The notes beneath the pieces are model-generated. The model was given only the letters and a program-made list of their open reading frames with translations. It was not told the DNA's origin and ran no database searches. From assembly GCA_030123565.1 (NCBI GenBank), contig CP126122.1:2556800-2620799 (forward strand): a DNA stretch of 64,000 nucleotides, given 5' to 3'. The position numbers and the translations under genes were made by a program. The DNA is from Nitrospira sp. GTDB lineage: Bacteria > Nitrospirota > Nitrospiria > Nitrospirales > Nitrospiraceae. Of the stretch, positions 26,787 to 35,642 are shown in pieces (within the stretch, counting starts at the first letter, position 1; every line of letters begins with the position of its first letter).

Positions 26787-27665
26787 TTAATACGAGGGAG
26801 AATAACCCGATTGACCGGACGGGGATTTTACCTGTCCGCCCGGCACCACCGCCGGGGCAGGCTGCGCCGACGGCGCGACGGCATGATGGGCCGCATACAG
26901 CGCCAATCCGGTAAACAGCATTCCCCCGATCAAATTCCCCAGCGTCACCGGAATCTGATTCCACAACCACCAGGTGGAGAAGGTAATATTGCCTCCTAGC
27001 ATCATACCGATCGGAATCAGAAACATGTTCACGACCGCGTGCTCGAATCCCTGGGAAAAGAACAGCAATGTCGGCCCCCAGATGGCGAGCATTTTCCCGG
27101 AGAACGAGGTCGACATATAGGCCGCAACGACCGCGAGACTGACCATCCAGTTACAGAGCATCCCTTTGGTAAAGGCCGCGAGGAGGCCGGCTGAACCGTG
27201 CGACACATAATAATTGGTCTTCGCCTCGGCAACCGCAATAAGCTTGGTGCCGACCGCATTGATATGGGCATCTCCTGCGGTGGTCAGGGCGATCGCGAAC
27301 AATCCCGCATACAAGACGCTGCCGAGGAGATTGCCTAGAAACACCCAGCCCATGTTTGCCACCACATGACGGAGGCCGGCGTTTTTCTGACCATCGGCCA
27401 CTGCGACGGGGAGCAGCGCAAAGCTGCCGGTGATGATCTCCGCCCCGAGCAAAATCGCCAGGGCCAAGCCGAACGGGAACAGCAAACTCCCGATGATCCA
27501 ATATCCCGTTTCAACCGCCGCTGTCACGGCCATACTCGTCCCGATGCCCAAATAGGCGCCGGCCAACATGCCACGAAGCACCAGCTGGCGCGGCGGCAGA
27601 CTCAACTTCAATGCGCCGCCGGCCAGCATACTGTCCACTACGCCGTATGGCTTCACATAGTCCAT
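26787..27665 (-). CDS. nirC: formate/nitrite transporter family channel (NirC-like)
   Basis: 292 residues, six membrane spans expected. The FNT hallmarks are visible: TKGMLCNWMVSLAV with the conserved Lys and Asn, and SQGFEHAVVNMFLIPIGM with the conserved pore His. FNT proteins move nitrite, formate or similar small anions across the inner membrane; beside nxr and in this organism nitrite is the likely substrate, for uptake or to relieve cytoplasmic nitrite. The C-terminal tail is Pro/Ser/Gly-rich and disordered. A sigma54-type promoter lies about 74 nt (start to ATG) upstream and an efflux operon follows 19 nt after the stop. Confidence 0.94.
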   Translation of the reverse strand: MDYVKPYGVVDSMLAGGALKLSLPPRQLVLRGMLAGAYLGIGTSMAVTAAVETGYWIIGSLLFPFGLALAILLGAEIITGSFALLPVAVADGQKNAGLRHVVANMGWVFLGNLLGSVLYAGLFAIALTTAGDAHINAVGTKLIAVAEAKTNYYVSHGSAGLLAAFTKGMLCNWMVSLAVVAAYMSTSFSGKMLAIWGPTLLFFSQGFEHAVVNMFLIPIGMMLGGNITFSTWWLWNQIPVTLGNLIGGMLFTGLALYAAHHAVAPSAQPAPAVVPGGQVKSPSGQSGYSPSY

Positions 27666-27748
27666 CGCATCCTCCTTGTTCGCCGTTCAACGCAGGTCCG
27701 CCATCCGCCGGACCCATCGCACCGAACCTTCGTTGGACTGCCGATATG

Positions 27749-27764
27749 AGCAAACCGCGTGCCT
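27749..27764 (-). promoter_or_regulatory. sigma54-type promoter of the nirC-emr operon
   Basis: On the minus strand it reads AGGCACGCGGTTTGCT: GGCACG, TTGCT and a 10-base GG-GC spacing; only the first T is changed. Predicted start near 27739. Confidence 0.72.
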
Positions 27765-27825
27765 CGCCAGTGAGCTTCGCTCGATAACGATCGAACTCCG
27801 CGAGGAGCCTTCATTCGCCCATTTT

Positions 27826-27844
27826 CCTAGAAGCTGTCTCTAGG
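27826..27844. promoter_or_regulatory. Dyad CCTAGA-N7-TCTAGG upstream of nirC
   Basis: Perfect 6-bp inverted repeat centred about 97 nt upstream of the predicted nirC start. Could be an enhancer or an operator shared with the divergent kinase gene. Confidence 0.35.
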
Positions 27845-27885
27845 TCGAAAGAACCATTCCACGAAAGCCAAAATCCGGGCGCAAT

Positions 27886-27904
27886 CGCACTGTCGCACAG
27901 TTCA
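27886..27904. promoter_or_regulatory. Overlapping enhancer-like sites (ACTGTCGCACAGT) upstream of nirC
   Basis: ACTGT-CGC-ACAGT is a perfect dyad at 27889-27901. It is flanked by plus-strand CGCACTGTCGC (27886-27896, 8 of 11 to the common site) and minus-strand TGAACTGTGCG (27894-27904, 9 of 11). Centre about 156 nt upstream of the predicted nirC start. Confidence 0.45.
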
Positions 27905-28037
27905 AAATCGCTCGATGTGGAGAGATCGGAGGCTCTGAACCAGTCCACACGGCGTTCGATGAGAGGGGAAATCGCTGGATTCGCCTTTACGGTTGCGCTT
28001 CGGGATCGCTGCAAAGGATCGGGCAGCGAGGTTGCAC

Positions 28038-30041
28038 ATGGACAGGGGTGAAGACTACGATAAGGCTCGGAGACTGAGAGCCCCCTTGAGCGACCTGCTG
28101 AGCAATCTGCCCATCGCCCGCAAGCTGTTTCTTGCGTCGGTCATCCCTGCTCTGACCGTGCTCCTTCTCAGCATCCTGACCTATCGCAGCGTCACGACCT
28201 TTTCCGACGACGAAGGCCAGCTCAACGATATCTATTATTCTCAGCGGTTGGCATCGGAATACCTCCGGCTGATCGTCGACCTCGAAACGGGATTCCGAGG
28301 TTTCGTCCTGACGAGCCAGGAACACTATCTATTCCCCTATCGAACCGCGCAGGATCACGTCCTGAACCTCGGCCGAACCCTGGAAGCGCACGTCTCCCAG
28401 TACGAAGACCAGCGGGAGCTCATCGCCGCCATCCAACAGTTGGTCAGGCAATTCATTGAGGAAAAAGAGGAACTGATCGAAGCCGTCAAGGCCGAACATA
28501 CGAACGAAGCGCGACTCTATATCGAAGAGGGAAAGGGGCGCGCGTTGATGTTGAAGATCCGGCAGGAGATGGGCCGGCTGGACCACCTCGCCCAAGCCGC
28601 CCTGAACAACAAACTGGCCAAACTCGCGCAGGATCGCGACGACATGTTGATGACGATTCTGGGAGGCGGCCTCTTCGCCTTGACCTGCATGGTGGGGGTA
28701 TTGCATCTCATCGCCCGTTCCATCACGACGCCGCTCGAGCGGCTGGCCAAAGCCGTGGTGGCATCCGAAGCCACTCCCGTCCCCGAGGTTCCGGTGATGA
28801 CCAGAACGGACGAAATCGGGAATCTGTCGCGCGTCATCCATGCCATGAGCTCGGCCATCCATTCCCACATCGTCGCAGTGGAACAGTCGGAAGCCAACCT
28901 GCGCCAGCTCAATCAAGACCTGGCCGGTTCTGAAGCCAAGTATCGCAGCATCGTCGACCACGCCCCCTTCGGCATTTTTACGACCCGCGGCATGACCCTG
29001 ATCTTCAGCAACCGATACAACAGCATCCTTGCGGGACTCGACCCCAGTGAAGAAAAGGATCCCGACGCGGTGCGACGCGCCATTCATCCGGAAGATCGCG
29101 ACCGGGTCATCGTGGAATTCGCGCAGGCCGTGGAGGAAGGACGGTCGTACGAAACGGTCTTCCGGTTTCTTCACGCGGACGGGACTGTCCGAAAGGTCCT
29201 GAGCCGGCGCATCCCGATTCGAGACCCTTCGGGACAGATCGTGATGTACCAGGGATTCAACGTGGATATCACCGCGCTCGACCTCATGCAGACACGCTTG
29301 CGTCGGGCCGAACGGCTCGCGACGCTCGGTCAGGTCGCCGCAGGAATCGCGCACGAAATCAGGAACCCCCTCGTCGGCATAGGCTCGACGGCCTCACTGT
29401 TGCTGGACGACACCGATCCGAACGATACTCGACGGCCCGATCTCGACGTCATTCTCCAGGAGACCAGGCGTCTCGATCGGATCGTCAATCAAATCATCGA
29501 CTATGCCCGCCCCCGCGAGGTCATGCCGGCCGCCTTCGACATGGCACAACTGGTGCAGGAAGTCGGTAAGGTGTTGGACGAACCCCTGGCCCGCAAACAG
29601 GCGACGATCCACCTGTCGGCGCCGGCGCCGCCCTACACCATCCATGCCGATCGCGATCAATTCAAACAGGTGCTGCTCAACGTGATCCAGAACGCCCTCG
29701 AAGCCACGCCGCCGGGCAAGACCATCACCGTGACCCTGGCCCAGCAATCCCGCGGTGTGGAACCGGGTTTGGAGATCGTCGTGACGGATCGGGGAAGCGG
29801 GATCAGTCCCACCCACCTGCCGCATGTGTTCGAACCGTTCTTCACCAGCGGCAAGCCGCGCGGCACAGGGTTGGGGCTCGCCATCTGCCGCAACATTCTC
29901 GATGCGCACGGCGGAGACATTGTGCTGGAGAGTGAGTTGGGGAGCGGCACCACCGTTCGCGTGTGGTGCCCCTTACGGCAACAGCCACAACGTATGCAGG
30001 GAGAAGGGAACCATGCGGGCCACCATCTACGTCACGGATGA
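28038..30041 (+). CDS. hybrid-topology sensor histidine kinase (CHASE3-HAMP-PAS-HisKA-HATPase)
   Basis: 667 residues from the ATG at 28038, which has GCGAGG upstream; a TTG at 27993 is possible. Order of domains: TM1 (LFLASVIPALTVLLLSIL), periplasmic CHASE3 (LIVDLETGFRGFVLTSQEHY), TM2 near residue 215, HAMP, PAS (KYRSIVDHAPFGIFTTRG), H-box (LGQVAAGIAHEIRNPLVGIG), and HATPase with FEPFFTSGKPRGTGLGLAIC. It is a two-component sensor of the NtrB/ZraS style. Its last 29 bases overlap the next gene, a sigma54-activating response regulator, which must be its cognate partner. It is divergent from nirC. Confidence 0.94.
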   Translation: MDRGEDYDKARRLRAPLSDLLSNLPIARKLFLASVIPALTVLLLSILTYRSVTTFSDDEGQLNDIYYSQRLASEYLRLIVDLETGFRGFVLTSQEHYLFPYRTAQDHVLNLGRTLEAHVSQYEDQRELIAAIQQLVRQFIEEKEELIEAVKAEHTNEARLYIEEGKGRALMLKIRQEMGRLDHLAQAALNNKLAKLAQDRDDMLMTILGGGLFALTCMVGVLHLIARSITTPLERLAKAVVASEATPVPEVPVMTRTDEIGNLSRVIHAMSSAIHSHIVAVEQSEANLRQLNQDLAGSEAKYRSIVDHAPFGIFTTRGMTLIFSNRYNSILAGLDPSEEKDPDAVRRAIHPEDRDRVIVEFAQAVEEGRSYETVFRFLHADGTVRKVLSRRIPIRDPSGQIVMYQGFNVDITALDLMQTRLRRAERLATLGQVAAGIAHEIRNPLVGIGSTASLLLDDTDPNDTRRPDLDVILQETRRLDRIVNQIIDYARPREVMPAAFDMAQLVQEVGKVLDEPLARKQATIHLSAPAPPYTIHADRDQFKQVLLNVIQNALEATPPGKTITVTLAQQSRGVEPGLEIVVTDRGSGISPTHLPHVFEPFFTSGKPRGTGLGLAICRNILDAHGGDIVLESELGSGTTVRVWCPLRQQPQRMQGEGNHAGHHLRHG

Positions 30042-31404
30042 CGAACCAGCCATTCGCACCGCCATCGTCAAACGCCTCTCACGGCGCCACCACGCCGTCA
30101 CCGGATTCGAATCGGGCGAAGACCTGCTCCGGGCTGTCACACAACACCTGCCCGACCTCATCCTCCTGGATCTGAAAATGCCCGGTATGGGAGGGCTGGA
30201 GGCGCTCCGGCAGATCCGCCCGATCGCCCCGCAGACCCTGGTCATCATGTTGACGGCGTACGGCACGGTGGAAGACGCCGTCGAAGCGATGCGGTTGGGC
30301 GCCTACGATTTCTTGATCAAAACGGTCGATCTCTCCGGCGTCGACCCCGTCGTCGATCGCGCCCTCGAATTCCTCGCACTGCGCCACCGGGTCGAATTCT
30401 CGCTCGAAGACCAGAACAGTCCCTACGCGTTGTCCAATCTCGACGTCCGCAGTCCCGCCATGCAACTCCTGCTCGGTCAGGTGCGGGACGTGGCGCAGAA
30501 CGCCAGGTCGTCGGTGCTGCTCCAGGGCGAAACCGGCACCGGCAAAGAATTTCTCGCGCGCGTCATCCACTGCAACGGCCCGCGTGCCACAGGCCCCTTC
30601 GTCGCCGTCAACTGCACCGCCATTCCGAAAGAGCTGTTCGAAAGCGAGTTGTTCGGATACGAACGCGGCGCCTTTACCGGCGCCCACCAGCGCAAACGAG
30701 GCCTGCTGGAAAAGGCGGAGGGCGGCACCCTGTTTCTCGACGAAATCGGCGATCTGGATCAGGCCATGCAGGCCAAATTGCTGCGGGTGCTCCAGGAACG
30801 GTCGTTCCGGCGCGTGGGCGGCACGGAGGACCTCTCCGTCGATTTCCGCTTGATGACGGCGACCAATCGCGACCTCAAGAAGGAAGTCGCGCGCGGCGCC
30901 TTCCGCGAAGACCTCTACTTCCGCCTGAACGTGGTCACGTTCGAATTGCCTCCGCTGCGCGTGCGCACGGAAGACATTCTGCCGCTCTGCATGCAGGCGG
31001 TCCTGCGGTTCGGGAAGGAGTTCGGCAAGGAGGTCGTCGAAATCGAACCCGAGGCGCAGGCACTGCTGCAGCGATACAGCTATCCCGGCAACATTCGCGA
31101 ACTCCAGAACATCATCGAACGCGCCATGATCCTCTGCCACGACAAGACCTTGACCGCCGGCTGCCTGCCGCGCGAACTCCATGACCAGGGGCCGCAGATC
31201 GCCGTGGCCATGGGCCAGAGCGAACATCCTTCGCTGCGCATCGAGATGGTGCTGGGCCGGCAAACCCTGTCGGATATCGAGTCCGCCCTCATCGAGGAAG
31301 TGGTTCGACTCTCGGATCACAACAAGACGCTCGCCGCCAAACATCTGGGGTTGACGCGATTCGCCCTGGATCGCCGGCTGAAAAAGCAGATGGAACACGA
31401 CTGA
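30013..31404 (+). CDS. NtrC/ZraR-type sigma54 response regulator
   Basis: 463 residues. Receiver domain with TDDEP acidic pocket, phospho-acceptor Asp in LILLDLKMPGMGG and Lys in YDFLIKTVD. AAA+ domain with GETGTGKE, an intact GAFTGA and [11 protein letters not shown]-terminal Fis-type helix-turn-helix (NKTLAAKHLGLTRFALDRRL). The ATG at 30013 (GAAGGGAACC upstream) is preferred over the long frame that begins inside the kinase gene. Translational overlap with the kinase indicates a cognate pair. This is one of four sigma54 activators in the window and a candidate for the CGCACTGTGCG enhancer sites. Confidence 0.94.
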   Translation: MRATIYVTDDEPAIRTAIVKRLSRRHHAVTGFESGEDLLRAVTQHLPDLILLDLKMPGMGGLEALRQIRPIAPQTLVIMLTAYGTVEDAVEAMRLGAYDFLIKTVDLSGVDPVVDRALEFLALRHRVEFSLEDQNSPYALSNLDVRSPAMQLLLGQVRDVAQNARSSVLLQGETGTGKEFLARVIHCNGPRATGPFVAVNCTAIPKELFESELFGYERGAFTGAHQRKRGLLEKAEGGTLFLDEIGDLDQAMQAKLLRVLQERSFRRVGGTEDLSVDFRLMTATNRDLKKEVARGAFREDLYFRLNVVTFELPPLRVRTEDILPLCMQAVLRFGKEFGKEVVEIEPEAQALLQRYSYPGNIRELQNIIERAMILCHDKTLTAGCLPRELHDQGPQIAVAMGQSEHPSLRIEMVLGRQTLSDIESALIEEVVRLSDHNKTLAAKHLGLTRFALDRRLKKQMEHD

Positions 31405-31469
31405 TCGCCTCCGGCGGCCCCCTTCACTTCCGGGTTGAACAGCGTCCGCCGAGAGCGGATAATCGGCTC

Positions 31470-32624
31470 ATGGACCAATGCGCGACAGCCGACCCCCGTG
31501 AGCGATGGATTCCGCCGATTGTCGCCGGATTGAGCGGCGGCCTGTTCGTGTTCGACCTGTTCATGCCGTTGGGGGTGGCCAACGGAGTGCTCTACGCCGG
31601 CGTCGTGCTGCTGGCATCGGCCTCTTCGAACCCGCGACTCCTGATGCTCACCGCGGTCGGCACCACAGGCCTCCTCCTCGCTGGAGCCTCTCTGGGACCT
31701 CACCTCGGCACCATTCCCCTCTGGGTCGGAGTCGTCAATCGCACCCTCAGCCTGGTCATCGTCTGGGTCTCGGCCATACTGCTGCGGCAGCGACACCAGG
31801 CGGAAGTCCGGCTGCGACAGGCCAAGGATGAACTGGAAGATCGCGTCGCCGCCCGCACCAAAGAACTCGCCGACGTCAACCAATCGCTGTTGAACGAAAT
31901 CTCCGAACATGTCGAAACGGAGGAGTCCCTCCGGGCAAGCGAGCATGCGCTCGCCGTCAGCCGGCAGGAGTTACAAGATCTGGCCGCCCGACTGCTGACG
32001 GCGCAGGAGGAGGAACGTCGGCGCATCTCCCGAGATCTCCACGACGACATCAATCAACGGCTGGCCATGCTGGTTGTGCAAGTCGAATCGCTGGATACAG
32101 ATCTTCCGGCCACCGCCGGCGCCTGCAGCAAAGAGTTACGGTCGATCCAGGACCGTCTGATCGAACTGTCGGACGATGTCCGCCATTTGGCCTATCAGTT
32201 CCACCCCTCCATCCTCGACGACCTCGGACTCACCGTCGCCTTGCAGCGTCTGGTGGAGGACTGTGCCGCACGCGCGAACTTCCAGGGCACGTTCGAAGTC
32301 CACTTGGCGCCCCGCCCCGTGCCGCAGGAGGTATCGACGTGCCTCTATCGCATCGCGCAAGAATGCCTGGCCAATGTCATGAAACATGCGCAGGCCACGA
32401 GGGTGCTCGTGTCCCTGTCGTCCACCGCCGATACCGTCAGTCTCACCGTAGAGGACAACGGGGTCGGATTCGATGCGCAGGCGGGAACCGACAATCGCGG
32501 CCTCGGGCTGGTCAGCATGGCGGAACGGGTGCGGCTGGTCCAGGGCACCGTCACGATCGACTCGGCTCCGCAGCGGGGCACCCGCCTGCATATCAGCGTG
32601 CCGCACATGGAGGTGCCGGCGTGA
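31470..32624 (+). CDS. NarX/DegS-type sensor histidine kinase (HisKA_3)
   Basis: 384 residues. The N-terminal third holds four or five hydrophobic spans (for example LFVFDLFMPLGVANGVLYAG and TLSLVIVWVSAILLRQRH) with almost no periplasmic domain. Then comes a coiled coil (ELEDRVAARTKELADVN) and the HisKA_3 box with the phospho-His in EERRRISRDLHDDINQRLA. The HATPase has DNGVGFDAQAGTDNRGLGL. It probably senses a membrane or intracellular signal. Its stop overlaps the GTG start of the LuxR-type regulator that follows, so the two form a pair. Confidence 0.93.
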   Translation: MDQCATADPRERWIPPIVAGLSGGLFVFDLFMPLGVANGVLYAGVVLLASASSNPRLLMLTAVGTTGLLLAGASLGPHLGTIPLWVGVVNRTLSLVIVWVSAILLRQRHQAEVRLRQAKDELEDRVAARTKELADVNQSLLNEISEHVETEESLRASEHALAVSRQELQDLAARLLTAQEEERRRISRDLHDDINQRLAMLVVQVESLDTDLPATAGACSKELRSIQDRLIELSDDVRHLAYQFHPSILDDLGLTVALQRLVEDCAARANFQGTFEVHLAPRPVPQEVSTCLYRIAQECLANVMKHAQATRVLVSLSSTADTVSLTVEDNGVGFDAQAGTDNRGLGLVSMAERVRLVQGTVTIDSAPQRGTRLHISVPHMEVPA

Positions 32625-33265
32625 CGACGATGCCGCGAGTGCTGCTGGCCGACGACCATACCCTGGTCTTGGAAGGCTTTCGACGCATCGTGGAGCAACG
32701 GTGCGAGGTCGTGGGAACGGTCGAAGACGGTCGCGCCTTGCTCGATGCCGCCACGCGCTTGCATCCCGATCTGATCCTGCTGGACATCTCCATGCCGCTG
32801 CTGAACGGCATCGATGCGGCAAGGCAGGTGAAAAAGCTGCTTCCCGACGTCAAACTCGTCTTCGTCACCATGCATGCGGATCCGGCCTATGTGAGTGAGG
32901 CGTTCAAGGCCGGCGCGTCGGCCTACCTCCTCAAACGGTCCGCCGCCCGGGAACTGGACCATGCCATCGACTCCGTCCTGAAGGGACAATATTTCGTGAC
33001 CTCCCTGCTGACGCGGGACCTCGTCACCTCCCTGGCCGAAGGCCATGGGAACCTCTTCGTGCAACGGCAAGACCTGACCCCGCGCCAGCGGGAGGTGCTT
33101 CAGCTCGTTGCGGAAGGGCGCACCATCAAGGAAATCGCCGCGTTGCTCAATATCTCACCGAAGACCGTGGAATTTCACAAGGCCCAGATCATGTTCCATC
33201 TCAACCTGCACACCACGGCCGAATTGACCAAGTATGCCCTCGCCCATGGGTTGACATCCGCCTAA
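32621..33265 (+). CDS. NarL/LuxR-type response regulator
   Basis: 214 residues. Receiver with LLADDHTLVLEGF, phospho-acceptor Asp in LILLDISMPLLNG and Lys in YLLKRSA, then a LuxR helix-turn-helix (LTPRQREVLQLVAEGRTIKE; ISPKTVEFHKAQIM). The GTG at 32621 is chosen because GGAGGTG lies six bases before it and it overlaps the kinase stop (GTGA); an ATG nine bases later is the alternative. It is the cognate partner of the upstream kinase. Targets unknown. Confidence 0.93.
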   Translation: MTTMPRVLLADDHTLVLEGFRRIVEQRCEVVGTVEDGRALLDAATRLHPDLILLDISMPLLNGIDAARQVKKLLPDVKLVFVTMHADPAYVSEAFKAGASAYLLKRSAARELDHAIDSVLKGQYFVTSLLTRDLVTSLAEGHGNLFVQRQDLTPRQREVLQLVAEGRTIKEIAALLNISPKTVEFHKAQIMFHLNLHTTAELTKYALAHGLTSA

Positions 33266-33432
33266 CCGGACAGAGCCGCTCGCGAAAGGACCCCGCAATA
33301 ATTCATGGCCGACCTAGGAAATCGCCTAGTTGTCAGTCACGTCGTCGTTCGGTACCTTACTACCCAGATGGTGCGCCGAACTCCATGTACATATGTCGTT
33401 CTGTCCCGATCCCGTCGAAGGAGGTCTGGGCG

Positions 33433-33636
33433 ATGGATTCCGCAGCCACGCAATGCCAATTTTGCTGGCGTGTTCAAGACAAAGGACCGGACGGGCATTC
33501 CCCTGCGGTGTGGGCCGATCTGCCGGCGTTCCTGCAGAAATACGATGTGACGCCCCATGATCTCACCCTGTCCGAAGGGTATTGCCCACAGTGTAACCAG
33601 TTCTATTGCCGGCTTATACAAGAGATCTGGTCCTGA
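33433..33636 (+). CDS. small Cys-rich (zinc-ribbon-like) protein
   Basis: 67 residues with two CxxC pairs (CQFC near the start, CPQCNQFYC near the end), the pattern of a small zinc ribbon. AAGGAGGT sits nine bases before the ATG, which makes the start convincing; the frame's earlier ATG at 33385 has no such site. No family recognised. It precedes another CxxC-containing small protein by 44 nt, possibly the same transcript. Confidence 0.68.
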   Translation: MDSAATQCQFCWRVQDKGPDGHSPAVWADLPAFLQKYDVTPHDLTLSEGYCPQCNQFYCRLIQEIWS

Positions 33637-33680
33637 CCGGCCGAAACCCGACTCCACCGAACAGCCAGCGAGGCCCGATC

Positions 33681-33887
33681 GTGGGATGCCCTCGATGCCG
33701 AAATCTCATGGTGCAGGAAACGTTCGTCGATCTGCAGGCCGATACGAGTCCTGTCAGTTTTACCGGTTGGCGTTGCGTGGTCTGCGGCGCCATTGTGGAC
33801 CGGTTGATCGTCCAACACCAGACCGTTCGTCCGAAGCCCCATCTGCATCAGACCAAGGCACGCAAACCGCTGATGCGGCTCGGATGA
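33681..33887 (+). CDS. small zinc-ribbon protein
   Basis: 68 residues from a GTG at 33681 with GCGAGG upstream. It begins VGCPRCRNLMVQETFVDLQ and has a second pair in WRCVVCGAIVD, giving the CxxC-about30-CxxC arrangement of a structural zinc ribbon. A basic His/Lys-rich tail follows. I recall similar short proteins from other Nitrospira genomes; function unknown. The frame runs upstream to a TTG at 33606 inside the previous gene. Confidence 0.66.
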   Translation: MGCPRCRNLMVQETFVDLQADTSPVSFTGWRCVVCGAIVDRLIVQHQTVRPKPHLHQTKARKPLMRLG

Positions 33888-34268
33888 GCGCAGCGACCGG
33901 CCTCACAGGATCCCCTCAAAGGATTTTTCAGCACCGTTCTCCAGCAGCCGGCACCTGTGGGCGAGGATCACCCCCCGCAACCGAGTCCATCGGATAACCC
34001 TTTGCCGGGTCGGCTCCATCGGACCGGACAGTGCCGAACCCGCTTCATCGCGAGCCGTCGAGATACCTCTCCCATACCACGCACTGTGCTCTCGATGGAG
34101 CCATCGGCCCGGCATCCATCACCATCTCTCCACGCCATGAACCGTCGGGACACGCGATCGACTTGATGAATGAAAAGATGTTACGTTGCTTGTTCGACAC
34201 AAACGACACGGCGTCGTGAATCGGCGCTCTATGCCGGTGATTCGGGGTGTTGCGGAGGGAGGAAGGTC
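33888..34268. other. Intergenic before the heavy-metal RND operon, with one CGCACTGTGCT site
   Basis: No gene is convincing. At 34080-34090 the sequence CGCACTGTGCT matches the enhancer-like site at 1938 in 10 of 11 positions. A TTGCT at 34186-34190 would sit at the right distance for a -12 element, but the matching -24 element is absent (AAGATG), so I do not call a sigma54 promoter here. Confidence 0.4.
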
Positions 34269-35642
34269 ATGATGACACATCTACGCCGACCACGGTCTGT
34301 CTGGAATTCGAATCCCCAGAAAGGGGTCTGCGCGGGGCACAGGCAAGCGACTGCCGCCTGTATCTTCGGCGCGTTGCTTTGTCTGGGGCTCTCAAACCCG
34401 ACGCCCGGCCCGGCTGCCGAACCTTCTCCCCCGCTCTCCCCAATGACGCCTGAACCGGCCTACTCCCTGGAGACCATATTGACCTTTGCATTGTCGCGTA
34501 ACCCGTCGGTCACCAGCGCCGAGGGCGCCATCGATCAGAACCGGGGCTATCAGGTCGCAGCCCACACCTACCCCAATCCCTCGGTCAATGCCAATACCGG
34601 CCACGGCACCATCCGGGATGCGGGACGCGCGGACGTGCGTGATACGCTGACCCGGCAATCGATCACGGAATACAATGTGACCATAGGCCAGCCGCTCGAA
34701 TGGCCCTCGAAACGGGCAGCCCGCCAGCGTGCGACGGAGGCGGGCGTCGCCGTCGCTTCTGCAGGCCTCGAAGAAACCCGCCTGAATTTGAAGGCCGATG
34801 TCAAGGTCGCATTTTACGATCTGCTCTTGGCCCAGCGCGCGGTGACGCTGGCACAACAAAACCTCGCCACCATCGAAGACGTTCACAAGGCCGTGCGCAC
34901 CCGTGTGCGCCTGGGAGAAAGCCCGCAATTCGAAGCGATTCGCTCGGAGGTGGAAGTCCTCAAGGCCAATCAATCACTCACCCAAGCGGTCAACCGCGTG
35001 CGCGTCAGCCGCGTGATGCTCGACATGTTGACGGCCGGCTCGCTGGGAACCTCCTACTCGATCAACGGGCAGTTCCACCGCGTCGGCCCCAGCTTCGGTC
35101 TCGACCTTCTGACGCAACGTGCGCTCACGCAACACCCGACCATCCTGCGCCTGACGAAATTCGTCGAACAGGCCGACCATACCCTGGAATTCGAACGCCA
35201 AGCCCGGGTGCCGAACATTACCGTCGGCGGCAGCTACTGGCGGGAAATCGGGCGCGAAGCCTTTCAAGGCGGCCTCACGATCCCGACTCCCCTGTGGGAT
35301 CGGCGGCAGGGCGAAATCATGGCGGCCTTCGGCAGCAAACGGAAGGGGGAAGCCGATTTCCTCCGCGCCCGGAACGAATTGATCCGCAACATCAGCCAAC
35401 ACTTTCAAGACGCCAAGACCACCGCAGAGTTGATCGAAGTGTATGAGAAGGGTCTGCTCAAACAGGCCGAAGAAGCACTGCGGATCGCCAAGTTCAGTTT
35501 CCAACAGGGCGCGTCCAGCCTGATCGAAGTGCTCGACGCGCAACGCGTCCAACGTCAAATTCTGTTAGACTATGCGCAGGCCCAATTCGATCTCTCGATC
35601 GCATTGGCGCTCCTGGAACGCGCCGTGGGAGGCGCTCTCTAA
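34269..35642 (+). CDS. czcC: CzcC/CusC-type outer-membrane channel of a heavy-metal RND system
   Basis: 457 residues from the ATG at 34269, which has GGAGGGAGGAAGG upstream; the frame back to 34170 is unsupported. A signal sequence (CIFGALLCLGLSNPTPGPA) is followed by two TolC-like repeats (FALSRNPSVTSAEGAIDQNR; YDLLLAQRAVTLAQQNLATI) and the CzcC-like C-terminal helix (LIEVLDAQRVQRQILLDYAQ). It is followed directly by the adaptor (TAATG junction) and the CzcA-like pump. Metal specificity is not readable from this subunit. Confidence 0.9.
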   Translation: MMTHLRRPRSVWNSNPQKGVCAGHRQATAACIFGALLCLGLSNPTPGPAAEPSPPLSPMTPEPAYSLETILTFALSRNPSVTSAEGAIDQNRGYQVAAHTYPNPSVNANTGHGTIRDAGRADVRDTLTRQSITEYNVTIGQPLEWPSKRAARQRATEAGVAVASAGLEETRLNLKADVKVAFYDLLLAQRAVTLAQQNLATIEDVHKAVRTRVRLGESPQFEAIRSEVEVLKANQSLTQAVNRVRVSRVMLDMLTAGSLGTSYSINGQFHRVGPSFGLDLLTQRALTQHPTILRLTKFVEQADHTLEFERQARVPNITVGGSYWREIGREAFQGGLTIPTPLWDRRQGEIMAAFGSKRKGEADFLRARNELIRNISQHFQDAKTTAELIEVYEKGLLKQAEEALRIAKFSFQQGASSLIEVLDAQRVQRQILLDYAQAQFDLSIALALLERAVGGAL

